Assembly: GCA_019419555.1 (NCBI GenBank)
Contig: DXZR01000027.1
Location: forward strand, 1-27,115
DNA: 27,115 bases
Direction of reading: 5' to 3'
Source: Collinsella sp.
Lineage (GTDB): Bacteria; Actinomycetota; Coriobacteriia; Coriobacteriales; Coriobacteriaceae
The notes under the pieces are model-generated. The model was not told the origin of the DNA, searched no databases, and worked only from the letters and a program-made list of their open reading frames with translations. Positions 7,521-14,866 of this stretch are shown piece by piece. Position 1 is the stretch's first letter; every line of letters begins with the position of its first letter. The position numbers were made by a program, and so were the translations under genes.

Positions 7521-8096
7521 CTACTTTTTGGACGCTTTGCGCTCGTCACGGATGCGGGCGCGGTCCATGGCCGCCTCGACAGCCGAGAAGCGGCAACCGC
7601 AGTAGTTTTGCCGATACATGCCCAGCTCGCGCGAACGGCGTGTCGCCTCGGGGTAATACGGACGAAAATCGCGAATCACCGGAGTGAGACCGCGGGCGGC
7701 AGCCAGACGCTCCAACACATCATTGCAGGTTTCGAACAACTGATACGGCGAGACGGCGAGCGTCGTGCCCACAAACTCAAACCCGCGCTCCTGGGCCACA
7801 CGGCACGCCTCGGCCAAGCGCAGGGCATAGCACGCACGACAGCGACGGGGCCGATCGGCGCCCAGCGGGGCCACGCCGGCCTCCCAGCGCCCGCGATCCT
7901 CCCCGGCCTCGATGAGCTCGATGCTGCCGTCGGCACACCACCGGCGCAGCTCGTCCAAGCGCCGCTGCCATTCATCGCGCGGCTGAATATTGGGGTTGGT
8001 CCAGCAGATCGTGGGCTCAAACCCCTCCTCGCGCAGCAAGCGAACCGGCTCAAGCGAGCACGGCGCACAGCAGGCGTGCAGCAACAACGGCTTCAT
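7521..8096 (-). CDS. queH: epoxyqueuosine reductase QueH
   Basis: QueH reduces epoxyqueuosine in tRNA to queuosine, the last step of the pathway, and replaces the cobalamin-dependent QueG. The 191-residue protein has the family pattern: HACCAPCS (Cys9, Cys10), NPNIQP near 35-40, RCRACYALRL (Cys86, Cys89), GTTLAVSPYQ, and MYRQNYCGCRFS (Cys166, Cys168). These cysteines hold an iron-sulfur cluster and metal site in characterised members. AGGAG abuts an ATG at 8102 and lies 6 bases before ATG 8096, so 8096 is the likelier start. It begins 10 bases after the stop of the DUF3267 gene, indicating one transcript. Together with queA it shows queuosine completion in this organism. Confidence 0.94.
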   Translation of the reverse strand: MKPLLLHACCAPCSLEPVRLLREEGFEPTICWTNPNIQPRDEWQRRLDELRRWCADGSIELIEAGEDRGRWEAGVAPLGADRPRRCRACYALRLAEACRVAQERGFEFVGTTLAVSPYQLFETCNDVLERLAAARGLTPVIRDFRPYYPEATRRSRELGMYRQNYCGCRFSAVEAAMDRARIRDERKASKK

Positions 8097-8106
8097 CGAC
8101 ATCTCC

Positions 8107-8673
8107 TCACCCAAAAAAGCGCACGCCGAAGGACGTGTCCTCGCAGGCGACAATGCGGCGGTCGCGCAAAATGGTCCGCACGTAATACCAGTCGCCCACA
8201 CAGCCTGACAAATGCAAGCCGGCCGCCAGATAGCACAGCAGCGGATAGCCCGAAAACGCAAACCCCAGGGCAAGCGTTGTCGTCACAACAGCCGTCGGTG
8301 CCAGGCAAACCGCCATGTACCGCCGGCGCGAATACACAACGCCCTCGGCGCAGGCATAGATCATCGCCGTCTCGCGATTCGCCCCAAAGGTCACCTGCGC
8401 GCCCGCAGGCGCCAGCAGCTTAAAAAACACACCGTGCACCAGCTCGTGCACGGCAAATGACGCCGCAGAAACCGCAGCCAAGCCGACTATCCAGCCCACG
8501 ACAGCCATCCAGCCGCCCGCGTCAGCCGCATCCAAGTCTGCAGGCCCGCCCAGCAGCATAAACACCGGCGCCAGGCACACGGCAAACACGCCGACTACGA
8601 CCATCCCCCACACGAAGCAAGCGTGCAGAAATTCCTCGTCTTCAAACGCATGTATGTTGGAAATCTCATTCAT
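8107..8673 (-). CDS. DUF3267 family zincin-like membrane protein
   Basis: A 188-residue protein with three or four hydrophobic segments (about 15-42, 54-75, 122-150) and a zinc-metallopeptidase motif HELVHG at residues 76-81, placed inside or next to a membrane helix as in site-2-protease-like families. The later segment GCVGDWYYVRTIL is typical of DUF3267. The family is described as putative zincin peptidases; substrate and role are unknown. The start ATG 8673 has only a weak ribosome binding site. It is the first gene of a two-gene transcript with queH, but I see no functional link between the two. The divergent metG-like gene starts 132 bases away. Confidence 0.82.
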   Translation of the reverse strand: MNEISNIHAFEDEEFLHACFVWGMVVVGVFAVCLAPVFMLLGGPADLDAADAGGWMAVVGWIVGLAAVSAASFAVHELVHGVFFKLLAPAGAQVTFGANRETAMIYACAEGVVYSRRRYMAVCLAPTAVVTTTLALGFAFSGYPLLCYLAAGLHLSGCVGDWYYVRTILRDRRIVACEDTSFGVRFFG

Positions 8674-8805
8674 AGCATCTTAGGATAGCGCCCCTGCCAC
8701 GTACCCGTCCGCATGTGCGATAATGTCGAACGATATGCACGAATTGACCACCGCGTCGCCAGGCCTTGCGCCCGGCCGCGCTCTCACCATATGCGAAGGA
8801 GTCCC

Positions 8806-10956
8806 ATGGCATCCAAATACTCCATGAACGACCGTCCCAGCTGGCCTCGCCGCGCCATCGTTACCGCCGGCGAGCCCTACGGCAACAAGGGCCTTCACTT
8901 TGGCCACGTCGGTGGCGTCTTTGTCCCGGCCGACTTCTTCGCCCGCTTCCTGCGCGACCGTCTGGGCCGCGAGAACGTCATCTTCACCTCGGGCACCGAC
9001 TGCTATGGCTCGCCCATCATGGAGAGCTACCGCAAGCTCAAGGAGAACGAGGGCTACGACAAGTCCATCGCCGAGTATGTCGAGTCCAATCACTCCCGCC
9101 AGGCCGCGACCCTCAACAACTACAACATCAGCTGCGATATCTACGGCGGCTCGGGCCTTGAGCCGGCTGCGCAGATTCACAACGAGGTGACCGCCGAGAT
9201 TATCGAGCGTCTGCACGAACAGGGCACCATCTCCAAGCGCTCCACGCTGCAGTTCTACGACGCCAAGGCCGGCACGTTCCTCAACGGCCGCCAGGTGATC
9301 GGCCGCTGCCCCATCCAGGGCTGCAAGTCCGAGAAGGCTTATGCCGACGAGTGCGACCTGGGTCACCAGTTTGAGCCCGAGGAGCTCATCGCGCCCAAAA
9401 GCCAGCTCACCGGCGAGGTGCCCGAGCTGCGCCCGGTCGACAACCTCTACTTCGACCTGCCGGCCTACCTCGACTTTATGAAAACCTATACCGCCAAGCT
9501 CGCCCAGAACCCGCAGGTTCGCTCCGTGGTCTCCAAGACCATGGAAGAGTGGCTGCTGCCGGCCCAGCTCTACATCCAGAACAAGTTCCGCGAGGCCTTC
9601 GATGCCGTCGAGGATCAGCTTCCCGAGCACACCGTGCTGGAGCCCGAGGGCAACAAGAGCAGCTTTACCGTCACCTTCCCCAGCTGGAAGGAGCGCGACG
9701 ATGCCCACGCGGTGCTCGCCAACGGCGGCGTGCGCTTCCGCAGCGGCAAGGCGCTCGTACCCTTCCGCATCACCGGCAACATCGACTGGGGCGTTCCGGT
9801 GCCCGAGGTCGATGGCGTCTCCGACGTCACCTGCTGGTGCTGGCCCGAGAGCCTGTGGGCTCCCATCAGCTATACGCGCACCGTGCTCGCACGCGATGCC
9901 AAGGCCGCCGGCGTGACCGAGGGCGTCGCCGCCCAGGATGCCGCCCTCATGGGCGAGCCCGCCGCCGATTCCACGCAGGTCCCCGCGCCCACCTACCAGC
10001 ACAGCTCGCTCGACTGGCGCGACTGGTGGTGCTCGGATGACGCACAGATCTACCAGTTCATTGGCCAGGATAACATCTACTTCTATTGCATCGCGCAGAC
10101 CGCCATGTGGGAGGCCCTGGGTTGGAACCTCACGCAGAGCACCGTCAGCGCCTGCTACCACCTGCTCTACATGGGCAAAAAGGCAAGCTCGTCCTCGCAG
10201 ACTCCTCCCCCGCCGGCAGACGACCTGCTCAACCACTACACCTGCGAGCAGATGCGCGCGCATTGGCTGTCGCTCGGCCTGTCCGAGAAGCCGGTGAGCT
10301 TTAGCCCCAAGGCATACGACACGCGCGTGACCGGCAAGGACAAGGACGGCAACGAGGTGCGCGCCTGCGACGACAAGCGCGTTATCGACCCCGCCCTTAA
10401 GGAGAGCGCGCTGCTGACCGGCGTGTTCAACCGCCTGGCCCGCAGCTGCTTCTACGGCGTCGCCGTCAAGGAGGGCGACGAGAGTCCCTATCGCAACGGT
10501 TGCATCCCCGCCGGTGCCGCTTCTGACACCGTGGTCGAAGCCGCCCAGCAGGCACCCCTCGCCTTTGAGCAGGCCATGTACAAGTTCGAGACGCACCGAG
10601 CGCTCGCTGTGTGCGACGACTACCTGCGCGCCGCCAACAAGCGCTGGAGCGATGCCTCCAAGGCCGCCAACAAGCTCGAGGGCGACGAGGCGAACGCAGC
10701 GATGACGCAGGCCCTGGTTGATGCCTTTACCGAACTGCGCGTGGCGACCGTCCTGATGCACGGTATTGTGCCGGCCGGCTGCGAGCTCATCTGCGAGTAC
10801 TTCGACGTCGACCCCGTCGCCTTCTTTAGCTGGGACAACATCTTTGCCTCCACGGACGAGTTCGTGGAGAGCCTGGGCGAGAAGCCCGGCGAGCACCGCG
10901 TGAAGCCGCTGCCCCCGCGCTTCGACTTCTTCAGCAAGCACGAGAGCCAGTACTAA
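8806..10956 (+). CDS. methionyl-tRNA synthetase-like class I aminoacyl-tRNA synthetase with altered KMSKS motif
   Basis: A 716-residue class I synthetase of the MetRS group. The start ATG 8806 has AAGGAG 5 bases upstream. The N-terminus holds GEPYGNKGLHFGH, with HFGH (31-34) at the HIGH position. A zinc-knuckle-like region follows (CPIQGC near 168-173, DECDLGH 182-187), then EELIAPKSQ and NLYFDL, all MetRS hallmarks. ITGNIDWGVPVPE and APISY (352-356) also fit. Three features depart from the family. The KMSKS signature is KASSS (459-463), so the second lysine is lost, followed by a run of four prolines. FYC replaces the FHS methionine-pocket motif after GQDNIY. About 60 extra residues lie near 265-320. 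It may be the only MetRS, in a lineage-specific form, or a paralogue with another task. The rRNA methyltransferase gene follows after 37 bases. Confidence 0.8.
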   Translation: MASKYSMNDRPSWPRRAIVTAGEPYGNKGLHFGHVGGVFVPADFFARFLRDRLGRENVIFTSGTDCYGSPIMESYRKLKENEGYDKSIAEYVESNHSRQAATLNNYNISCDIYGGSGLEPAAQIHNEVTAEIIERLHEQGTISKRSTLQFYDAKAGTFLNGRQVIGRCPIQGCKSEKAYADECDLGHQFEPEELIAPKSQLTGEVPELRPVDNLYFDLPAYLDFMKTYTAKLAQNPQVRSVVSKTMEEWLLPAQLYIQNKFREAFDAVEDQLPEHTVLEPEGNKSSFTVTFPSWKERDDAHAVLANGGVRFRSGKALVPFRITGNIDWGVPVPEVDGVSDVTCWCWPESLWAPISYTRTVLARDAKAAGVTEGVAAQDAALMGEPAADSTQVPAPTYQHSSLDWRDWWCSDDAQIYQFIGQDNIYFYCIAQTAMWEALGWNLTQSTVSACYHLLYMGKKASSSSQTPPPPADDLLNHYTCEQMRAHWLSLGLSEKPVSFSPKAYDTRVTGKDKDGNEVRACDDKRVIDPALKESALLTGVFNRLARSCFYGVAVKEGDESPYRNGCIPAGAASDTVVEAAQQAPLAFEQAMYKFETHRALAVCDDYLRAANKRWSDASKAANKLEGDEANAAMTQALVDAFTELRVATVLMHGIVPAGCELICEYFDVDPVAFFSWDNIFASTDEFVESLGEKPGEHRVKPLPPRFDFFSKHESQY

Positions 10957-10993
10957 AACACTCGACATGTAATGGAATGGGAAGGAAAGACGG

Positions 10994-12097
10994 ATGTCCA
11001 AGCCGCGTCGTCGTAAGCAGAAAAAGCAGGTCAAGCCCGAGCTCAAGCTCAGGCAATTTGCCGCCACCGAGCTTTCCGACCAGCTTGCCGCCCAACACTC
11101 CGCCGCCGACCTGCCGCGCTTTATGGTCGACACGGTCGCCGGCGCCTATGCGCCCGCCGATGCCGAGCTCATGATCGAGGGCTTCGGCGCCGCGGTCACA
11201 CGCCCGGTCACACTGCGCGCCAACACGCTCAAGGCAACCGCCGAGGACATCGCTGCGGCGCTCGATGCCGCTGGCATCGCCCACAACCCCGTCGCCTGGT
11301 ACCCGGACGCCTTTATCCTGCCCGAGGCCCAGGTTTCCGATCTGTGGGATCTCGACATCTACCGCGACGGCAAGATCTATCTGCAGAGCCTGTCGTCCAT
11401 GATGCCGCCGTTGGTCCTGGGCGCCCAGGCAGGCGAGGACATCCTGGACATGTGCGCAGCCCCTGGCGGCAAGACGACGCAGATCGCCGCCCTCACCCAG
11501 GGCCAGGCACACCTCACGGCCTGCGAGATGAGCATTCCCCGCGCCGAAAAGCTTGAGTCCAACCTCCACCGCCAAGGTGCCAAAAACGTGCCCGTCATGC
11601 GCATCGACGCACGCGAGCTCGACGAGTTCTTCCGCTTTGACCGCATCCTGCTCGACGCTCCTTGCACCGGCACGGGCACCGTCATCAGTGGCAACGAGAA
11701 AAGCCTGCGCGGCCTCACCGAGCAGTTGCTGAGCAAGTGCGCCCGCTCGCAGCGAGCACTTCTGGACCGCGCCATGGGTGCCCTCAAACCGGGCGGCACG
11801 CTCGTCTATTCGACCTGTTCGATCTTGCCGCAGGAAAACGAGGACGCCCTGCAAGAGGCCCTCGACAAGCATATGGACTGCGAGCTTATCCCCCTCGACG
11901 GCACGCCGAGCGAAAGCGAAGCGCACCGTGCCCAGGAAGCTGGCGAAGAGCCACGCATCGAGTGCAACGCCCTCACCGAGGCCATCGCCGCCGGCCACGT
12001 CTCGTCCGTCGCCAACGGCCTGCCCGGCACGCTGACCATTCCGCCTAGCCGCGACTTTGAGGGCTTCTACATTGCCCTGATCCGAAAACGCAGCTAG
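10994..12097 (+). CDS. RsmF/NOP2-type 16S rRNA (cytosine-C5) methyltransferase
   Basis: An S-adenosylmethionine-dependent RNA m5C methyltransferase of the RsmB/RsmF/NOP2-Sun family, 367 residues. Visible motifs are CAAPGGKT (SAM binding, 154-161), DAPCTGTG (221-228, with Cys224) and YSTCS (272-276, with Cys275); the two cysteines are the release base and nucleophile of this family. FEGFYIALIRK closes the protein. The start is ATG 10994, with GAAGGAAAG 6-8 bases upstream. It follows the synthetase gene by 37 bases on the same strand, so they probably share a transcript. Which rRNA or tRNA cytosine it modifies cannot be read from sequence. It lacks the long RNA-binding C-terminal extension of Escherichia coli RsmF. 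Confidence 0.9.
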   Translation: MSKPRRRKQKKQVKPELKLRQFAATELSDQLAAQHSAADLPRFMVDTVAGAYAPADAELMIEGFGAAVTRPVTLRANTLKATAEDIAAALDAAGIAHNPVAWYPDAFILPEAQVSDLWDLDIYRDGKIYLQSLSSMMPPLVLGAQAGEDILDMCAAPGGKTTQIAALTQGQAHLTACEMSIPRAEKLESNLHRQGAKNVPVMRIDARELDEFFRFDRILLDAPCTGTGTVISGNEKSLRGLTEQLLSKCARSQRALLDRAMGALKPGGTLVYSTCSILPQENEDALQEALDKHMDCELIPLDGTPSESEAHRAQEAGEEPRIECNALTEAIAAGHVSSVANGLPGTLTIPPSRDFEGFYIALIRKRS

Positions 12098-12121
12098 CGC
12101 ACGGATCCAAAACTCAACAAG

Positions 12122-12292
12122 CTATTTCTGTGCGCGTTTGCCCTGCTGGTCGCGATGCTGTTTAAGCATCGCGCGCTCCTTGCGCTCGGCCCTTTTGCCC
12201 TTAATGGCCGTGACCACAAAGTAGATGACCGCGGCGGCAACGATTGCGCCCACACACAGGCCAATCGAGCCCAACATTGCCGAAAATTCCAT
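12122..12292 (-). CDS. small single-pass membrane protein (56 residues)
   Basis: A short open frame on the minus strand starts at ATG 12292 and ends with TAG at 12122. AGAGGTGAC, a strong match to the ribosome binding consensus, lies 5-6 bases upstream. The product has one hydrophobic segment (residues about 6-30, LGSIGLCVGAIVAAAVIYF within it) and a highly basic C-terminal tail rich in K, R and Q (residues 31-56), predicting an N-out, C-in topology. No family is recognised. It overlaps nothing else plausible, ends 25 bases from the convergent methyltransferase gene, and is a better candidate than the 89-codon frame that overlaps it in another register. Confidence 0.65.
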   Translation of the reverse strand: MEFSAMLGSIGLCVGAIVAAAVIYFVVTAIKGKRAERKERAMLKQHRDQQGKRAQK

Positions 12293-12305
12293 ACCGCGTC
12301 ACCTC

Positions 12306-12328
12306 TCTTGAAAACGGGACTTTCAAGA
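12306..12328 (-). promoter_or_regulatory. 8-bp hairpin just upstream of the small membrane protein
   Basis: TCTTGAAA, a 7-base loop, then TTTCAAGA form a perfect 8-bp stem. On the minus strand its 3' edge touches the first base of the AGAGGTG ribosome binding site, so it may limit translation of the 56-residue protein or be an operator. The rest of 12329-12483 shows nothing further that I can support. Confidence 0.35.
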
Positions 12329-12483
12329 TAGCACCTCGATCCCCGCCACCACAGCTCCTTCACGTTCGCCTGCTCTTCGGTCTAACGGATGGCGCGGCGG
12401 GGAAAAATCAACTCGTCAAACGATTTAGCATTCGCAATTCCGGCTGCATCGCGCCGGCCACCATCGCATAGAATCGAGCCTCC

Positions 12484-13575
12484 ATGGATACCCTCAACGA
12501 CCTAAACGAGCGCGTCGACGCCTTTGTCGGCACCAGCTCCTTCGACACGCCTGCCGCGGCAAACGACCAAGCTCCCATCGATGTACCCGCCGAGGTTCAC
12601 GAGGACATCGTCGCCTCGGTCGATTTCTCCGAGGTCGAGCTCGCAGACGAGTTCACCGAGCCCCAGGTAGCCGTGACCCCCAACGGACTGCTCCCCATGG
12701 AGCCACTGCCCATCGACGGACGTCTGCGCAAGGCGGCCCTTCGCATGCCCGACGAGATCGAGGAGGCCAGCGGCTTTACGCTCTTCGGCCGACGCATCAA
12801 GTCGCTCATTTACACCACCGACGTGGCCGTCATCCGCAACTCCAATGCCGATGCCGTCTTTGCCGTTTACCCCTTCACGCCGCAGCCCGCCATTACGCAA
12901 GCGCTGCTGACCGTCGCCGAGTGCCCGGTCTTCGTAGGCGTGGGCGGCGGAACTACGACCGGTAAGCGCTCCGTGCAGATGGCAGCCGTCTCCGAGATGC
13001 AGGGCGCGGCGGGCTGCGTGGTCAACTCCCCCGCTACTGCCGAGATGGTCGAGCACATCACCAACATCGCCGACATCCCCGTCATCGCCACGGTCGTTCG
13101 CTGCGACGACGATGCCCACGCCAAGGTGCGCGCTGGAGCCAAGATTCTCAACATCGCCGCCGGCAAGAACACGCCCCAGGTCCTACGCGAGCTGCGCGAG
13201 CACTATCCCAACCTGCCGCTTATCGCACCGGGCGGCAAGACGCCCGAGAGCATCCGCGAAACCATCGCCGCCGGCGCCAACGCCATCATCTGGACGCCGC
13301 CTTCGGCCCAGCAGCTACAGGCCGACATGATGCAGCGTTATCGCAAGATGAAGGAAGACGCCACACCTGTCATCTCGCGCGACGATGTGCCCATTATCGA
13401 CCAGGTCGCCGCCGCCGAAGTCAGCCAGGTCGAGAACATGAATCCCGATGTGCCGATTCCCGACGAAGTCATCGAGCGCGTCGCTTCGATCCACGAGCGC
13501 GTCGAGGAGCATCGCGCCCACCGCGGCCTCAAGCCGTCACTGCACGGCTTCTTCTTCCGCGGAAAGAAACGCTAG
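12484..13575 (+). CDS. TIM-barrel-like phosphate-binding protein of unknown function
   Basis: A 363-residue cytoplasmic protein without signal peptide or membrane segment. Residues 1-70 are acidic and low in complexity. From about residue 95 it shows repeated beta/alpha units: CPVFVGVGGGTTTGKR, GAAGCVVNSP, IPVIATVV, KILNIAAG, LPLIAPGGKT and AGANAIIWTPPS. The end of this series resembles the phosphate-binding loops of KDPG aldolase, NanE or nicotinate-nucleotide pyrophosphorylase-like barrels, but no catalytic lysine can be assigned by eye. The C-terminal 60 residues are again charged and end in FFFRGKKR. The ribosome binding site is weak (GAGCC). A strong terminator follows 11 bases after the stop. 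I do not recognise a specific function. Confidence 0.8.
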   Translation: MDTLNDLNERVDAFVGTSSFDTPAAANDQAPIDVPAEVHEDIVASVDFSEVELADEFTEPQVAVTPNGLLPMEPLPIDGRLRKAALRMPDEIEEASGFTLFGRRIKSLIYTTDVAVIRNSNADAVFAVYPFTPQPAITQALLTVAECPVFVGVGGGTTTGKRSVQMAAVSEMQGAAGCVVNSPATAEMVEHITNIADIPVIATVVRCDDDAHAKVRAGAKILNIAAGKNTPQVLRELREHYPNLPLIAPGGKTPESIRETIAAGANAIIWTPPSAQQLQADMMQRYRKMKEDATPVISRDDVPIIDQVAAAEVSQVENMNPDVPIPDEVIERVASIHERVEEHRAHRGLKPSLHGFFFRGKKR

Positions 13576-13586
13576 CAAAACATCTT

Positions 13587-13624
13587 GGCCCGCCCCACAA
13601 ACGTGAGGCGGGCCGTTTTCGTTT
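13587..13624 (+). terminator. rho-independent terminator
   Basis: GGCCCGCC and GGCGGGCC pair over 8 bp, extended inward by CAC/GTG across one mismatch, with an AAAC loop and the tail GTTTTCGTTT. It ends the transcript of the TIM-barrel-like gene. The convergent degV gene stops 32 bases further on. Confidence 0.85.
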
Positions 13625-13655
13625 GAGCAATCATGCAGCGACGTGATGGGGCAAA

Positions 13656-14546
13656 TTAATCCACGCGCTTGTCGCCCATAAAGAAGAGCGCCACCGTACC
13701 AGGTCCGGTATGCGAGCCAATCAGAGTACCGATGTCATTGATCTCAATCTTGCCTTTAAGCTGCGGAACCTGTTCCTCAATCAGCGCCGCGACCGCCTCG
13801 GCATCCTCGCGGCACGCCGACTGCGACATGATGCACTTACCCGAATAATCTGCACCGTCCTGTACGTGTGCCATCATGGTCTTAGCCATCTCGGAAATCG
13901 CGCGCTTCTTAGTGCGAATCTTCTCACGTGGCGACAGCTTACCTTCGCAATCGACCGTCATAAGCGGGCAAATCTTAAGCGCCGTGCCGATGATCGCGCT
14001 CGCGGCCGAAATGCGATCGCCGCGCAGGTAGCTCGACAGATCGGTCGAGAAGAACCAGTGGTGCAGGTTGAGCTTGTGCTCCTCGATCCAGGCAGCCGTC
14101 TCGTCGAGTGAAGCCCCACTATCGCGCACATCGGCGGCATATTCCAACAACAGGCCAAAGCCCGAAGACGCCGCCAGCGAATCTATGACGCGCACCTTGC
14201 CGCCCTCGGGATAGCGATCCGCAAGCATCTGCGCCGCGACGCAGGCCGATCCATACGTGCCCGAAATACCCGACGACAACGTCAGGTGCAGCACGTCTTT
14301 ACCCTCGGCAACAAACGGCTCCCAAAACTCCTCGTACTCACCCACGCTCACCTGAGACGTCTTGGGCATGGCGCCCGCGGCAATCTGGGCAAAAAACTCG
14401 TCCGGCGTAATCGACTGATACAGATCGTCCGTATAGACAACATCGTCGATCTCGTAATGAAAACACACGACAGGGATATTGCGCGACGCAAAGAACTCAC
14501 GGGTTCGATCGGCGGCGGATTCACAGGTCAGGACAAAATCACTCAT
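13656..14546 (-). CDS. DegV family fatty-acid-binding protein
   Basis: DegV (FakB-like) proteins bind a fatty acid and, in characterised Gram-positive systems, present it to the FakA kinase for phosphorylation. The 296-residue protein has the family features: an N-terminal FVLTCESAADRT strand, KTSQVSVGEYEEFW near residue 80, LTLSSGISGTYGSA near 100 (fatty-acid head-group site), SLAASSGFG, and a C-terminal IGSHTGPGTVALFFMG. ATG 14546 has AAGGAG 6 bases upstream; an earlier ATG at 14564 precedes that ribosome binding site and is unlikely. No fakA is visible in the window. It is divergent from fbp across a 320-bp region rich in operator-like repeats. Confidence 0.92.
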   Translation of the reverse strand: MSDFVLTCESAADRTREFFASRNIPVVCFHYEIDDVVYTDDLYQSITPDEFFAQIAAGAMPKTSQVSVGEYEEFWEPFVAEGKDVLHLTLSSGISGTYGSACVAAQMLADRYPEGGKVRVIDSLAASSGFGLLLEYAADVRDSGASLDETAAWIEEHKLNLHHWFFSTDLSSYLRGDRISAASAIIGTALKICPLMTVDCEGKLSPREKIRTKKRAISEMAKTMMAHVQDGADYSGKCIMSQSACREDAEAVAALIEEQVPQLKGKIEINDIGTLIGSHTGPGTVALFFMGDKRVD

Positions 14547-14611
14547 ATGAGGCTCCTTACTCATTGCTGCGCAAATTATCGCACAGTGAGCCTACATGCG
14601 GTACATATGTC

Positions 14612-14642
14612 CACTATTTACCAAATCGAACCAAAAATAGTG
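14612..14642. promoter_or_regulatory. 8-bp dyad in the degV-fbp intergenic region
   Basis: CACTATTT (14612-14619) and AAATAGTG (14635-14642) are perfect inverted repeats separated by 15 bases, 66-96 bases upstream of the degV start. Size and placement fit a repressor or activator site for degV. It encloses one copy of the TTTACCA motif described in the next entry. Confidence 0.45.
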
Positions 14643-14847
14643 AACATCTTTACCACCATCGTCTCCACCGACCCGACGCATAAATATCTGAGAAAACACC
14701 CTCTGTCGTCTCCACCCGACCAACACATCTACCTTCACTAAATCGATTTACCAAACCGTTCAGCCGACAATTCAGCCGCTGGCGCAAAATCGAAACAAAA
14801 GCGGCGCATACTGGTAAACGTTTGACGCTGTTTATCAGTTTTACCAG
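14617..14847. promoter_or_regulatory. cluster of five TTTACCA motifs between degV and fbp
   Basis: The gene-free stretch 14547-14866 contains TTTACCA at 14617, 14649, 14747 and 14840, and its complement TGGTAAA at 14812. The last two form a perfect dyad CTGGTAAA-N21-TTTACCAG. Five copies of a 7-mer in about 230 bases is far more than chance, so this is a candidate multi-site operator for one or both divergent genes. I see no small gene in the stretch. Confidence 0.5.
14812..14826 (+). promoter_or_regulatory. LacI/CcpA-type operator-like palindrome upstream of fbp
   Basis: TGGTAAACGTTTGAC has the central CG and AAACGTTT core typical of LacI-family sites, including catabolite-response elements. 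It lies about 40-55 bases before the fbp start, where a repressor would block transcription. A gluconeogenic gene under sugar-responsive control is biologically sensible, but the regulator is not identified. Confidence 0.4.
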
Positions 14848-14866
14848 CCCCATCGGAAGGTGTTTC

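Noticed and set aside
8680..11133. An 817-codon open frame on the minus strand opposite the MetRS-like gene
   Set aside because: It is an antisense shadow created by GC-rich codon bias: low-complexity G/A/V/L composition, no recognisable domain, and the plus strand carries clear synthetase motifs.
12094..12363. An 89-codon minus-strand frame overlapping the small membrane protein
   Set aside because: It has no ribosome binding site and an implausible W/R/C-rich composition; the 56-codon frame in another register has a strong ribosome binding site and a membrane helix.
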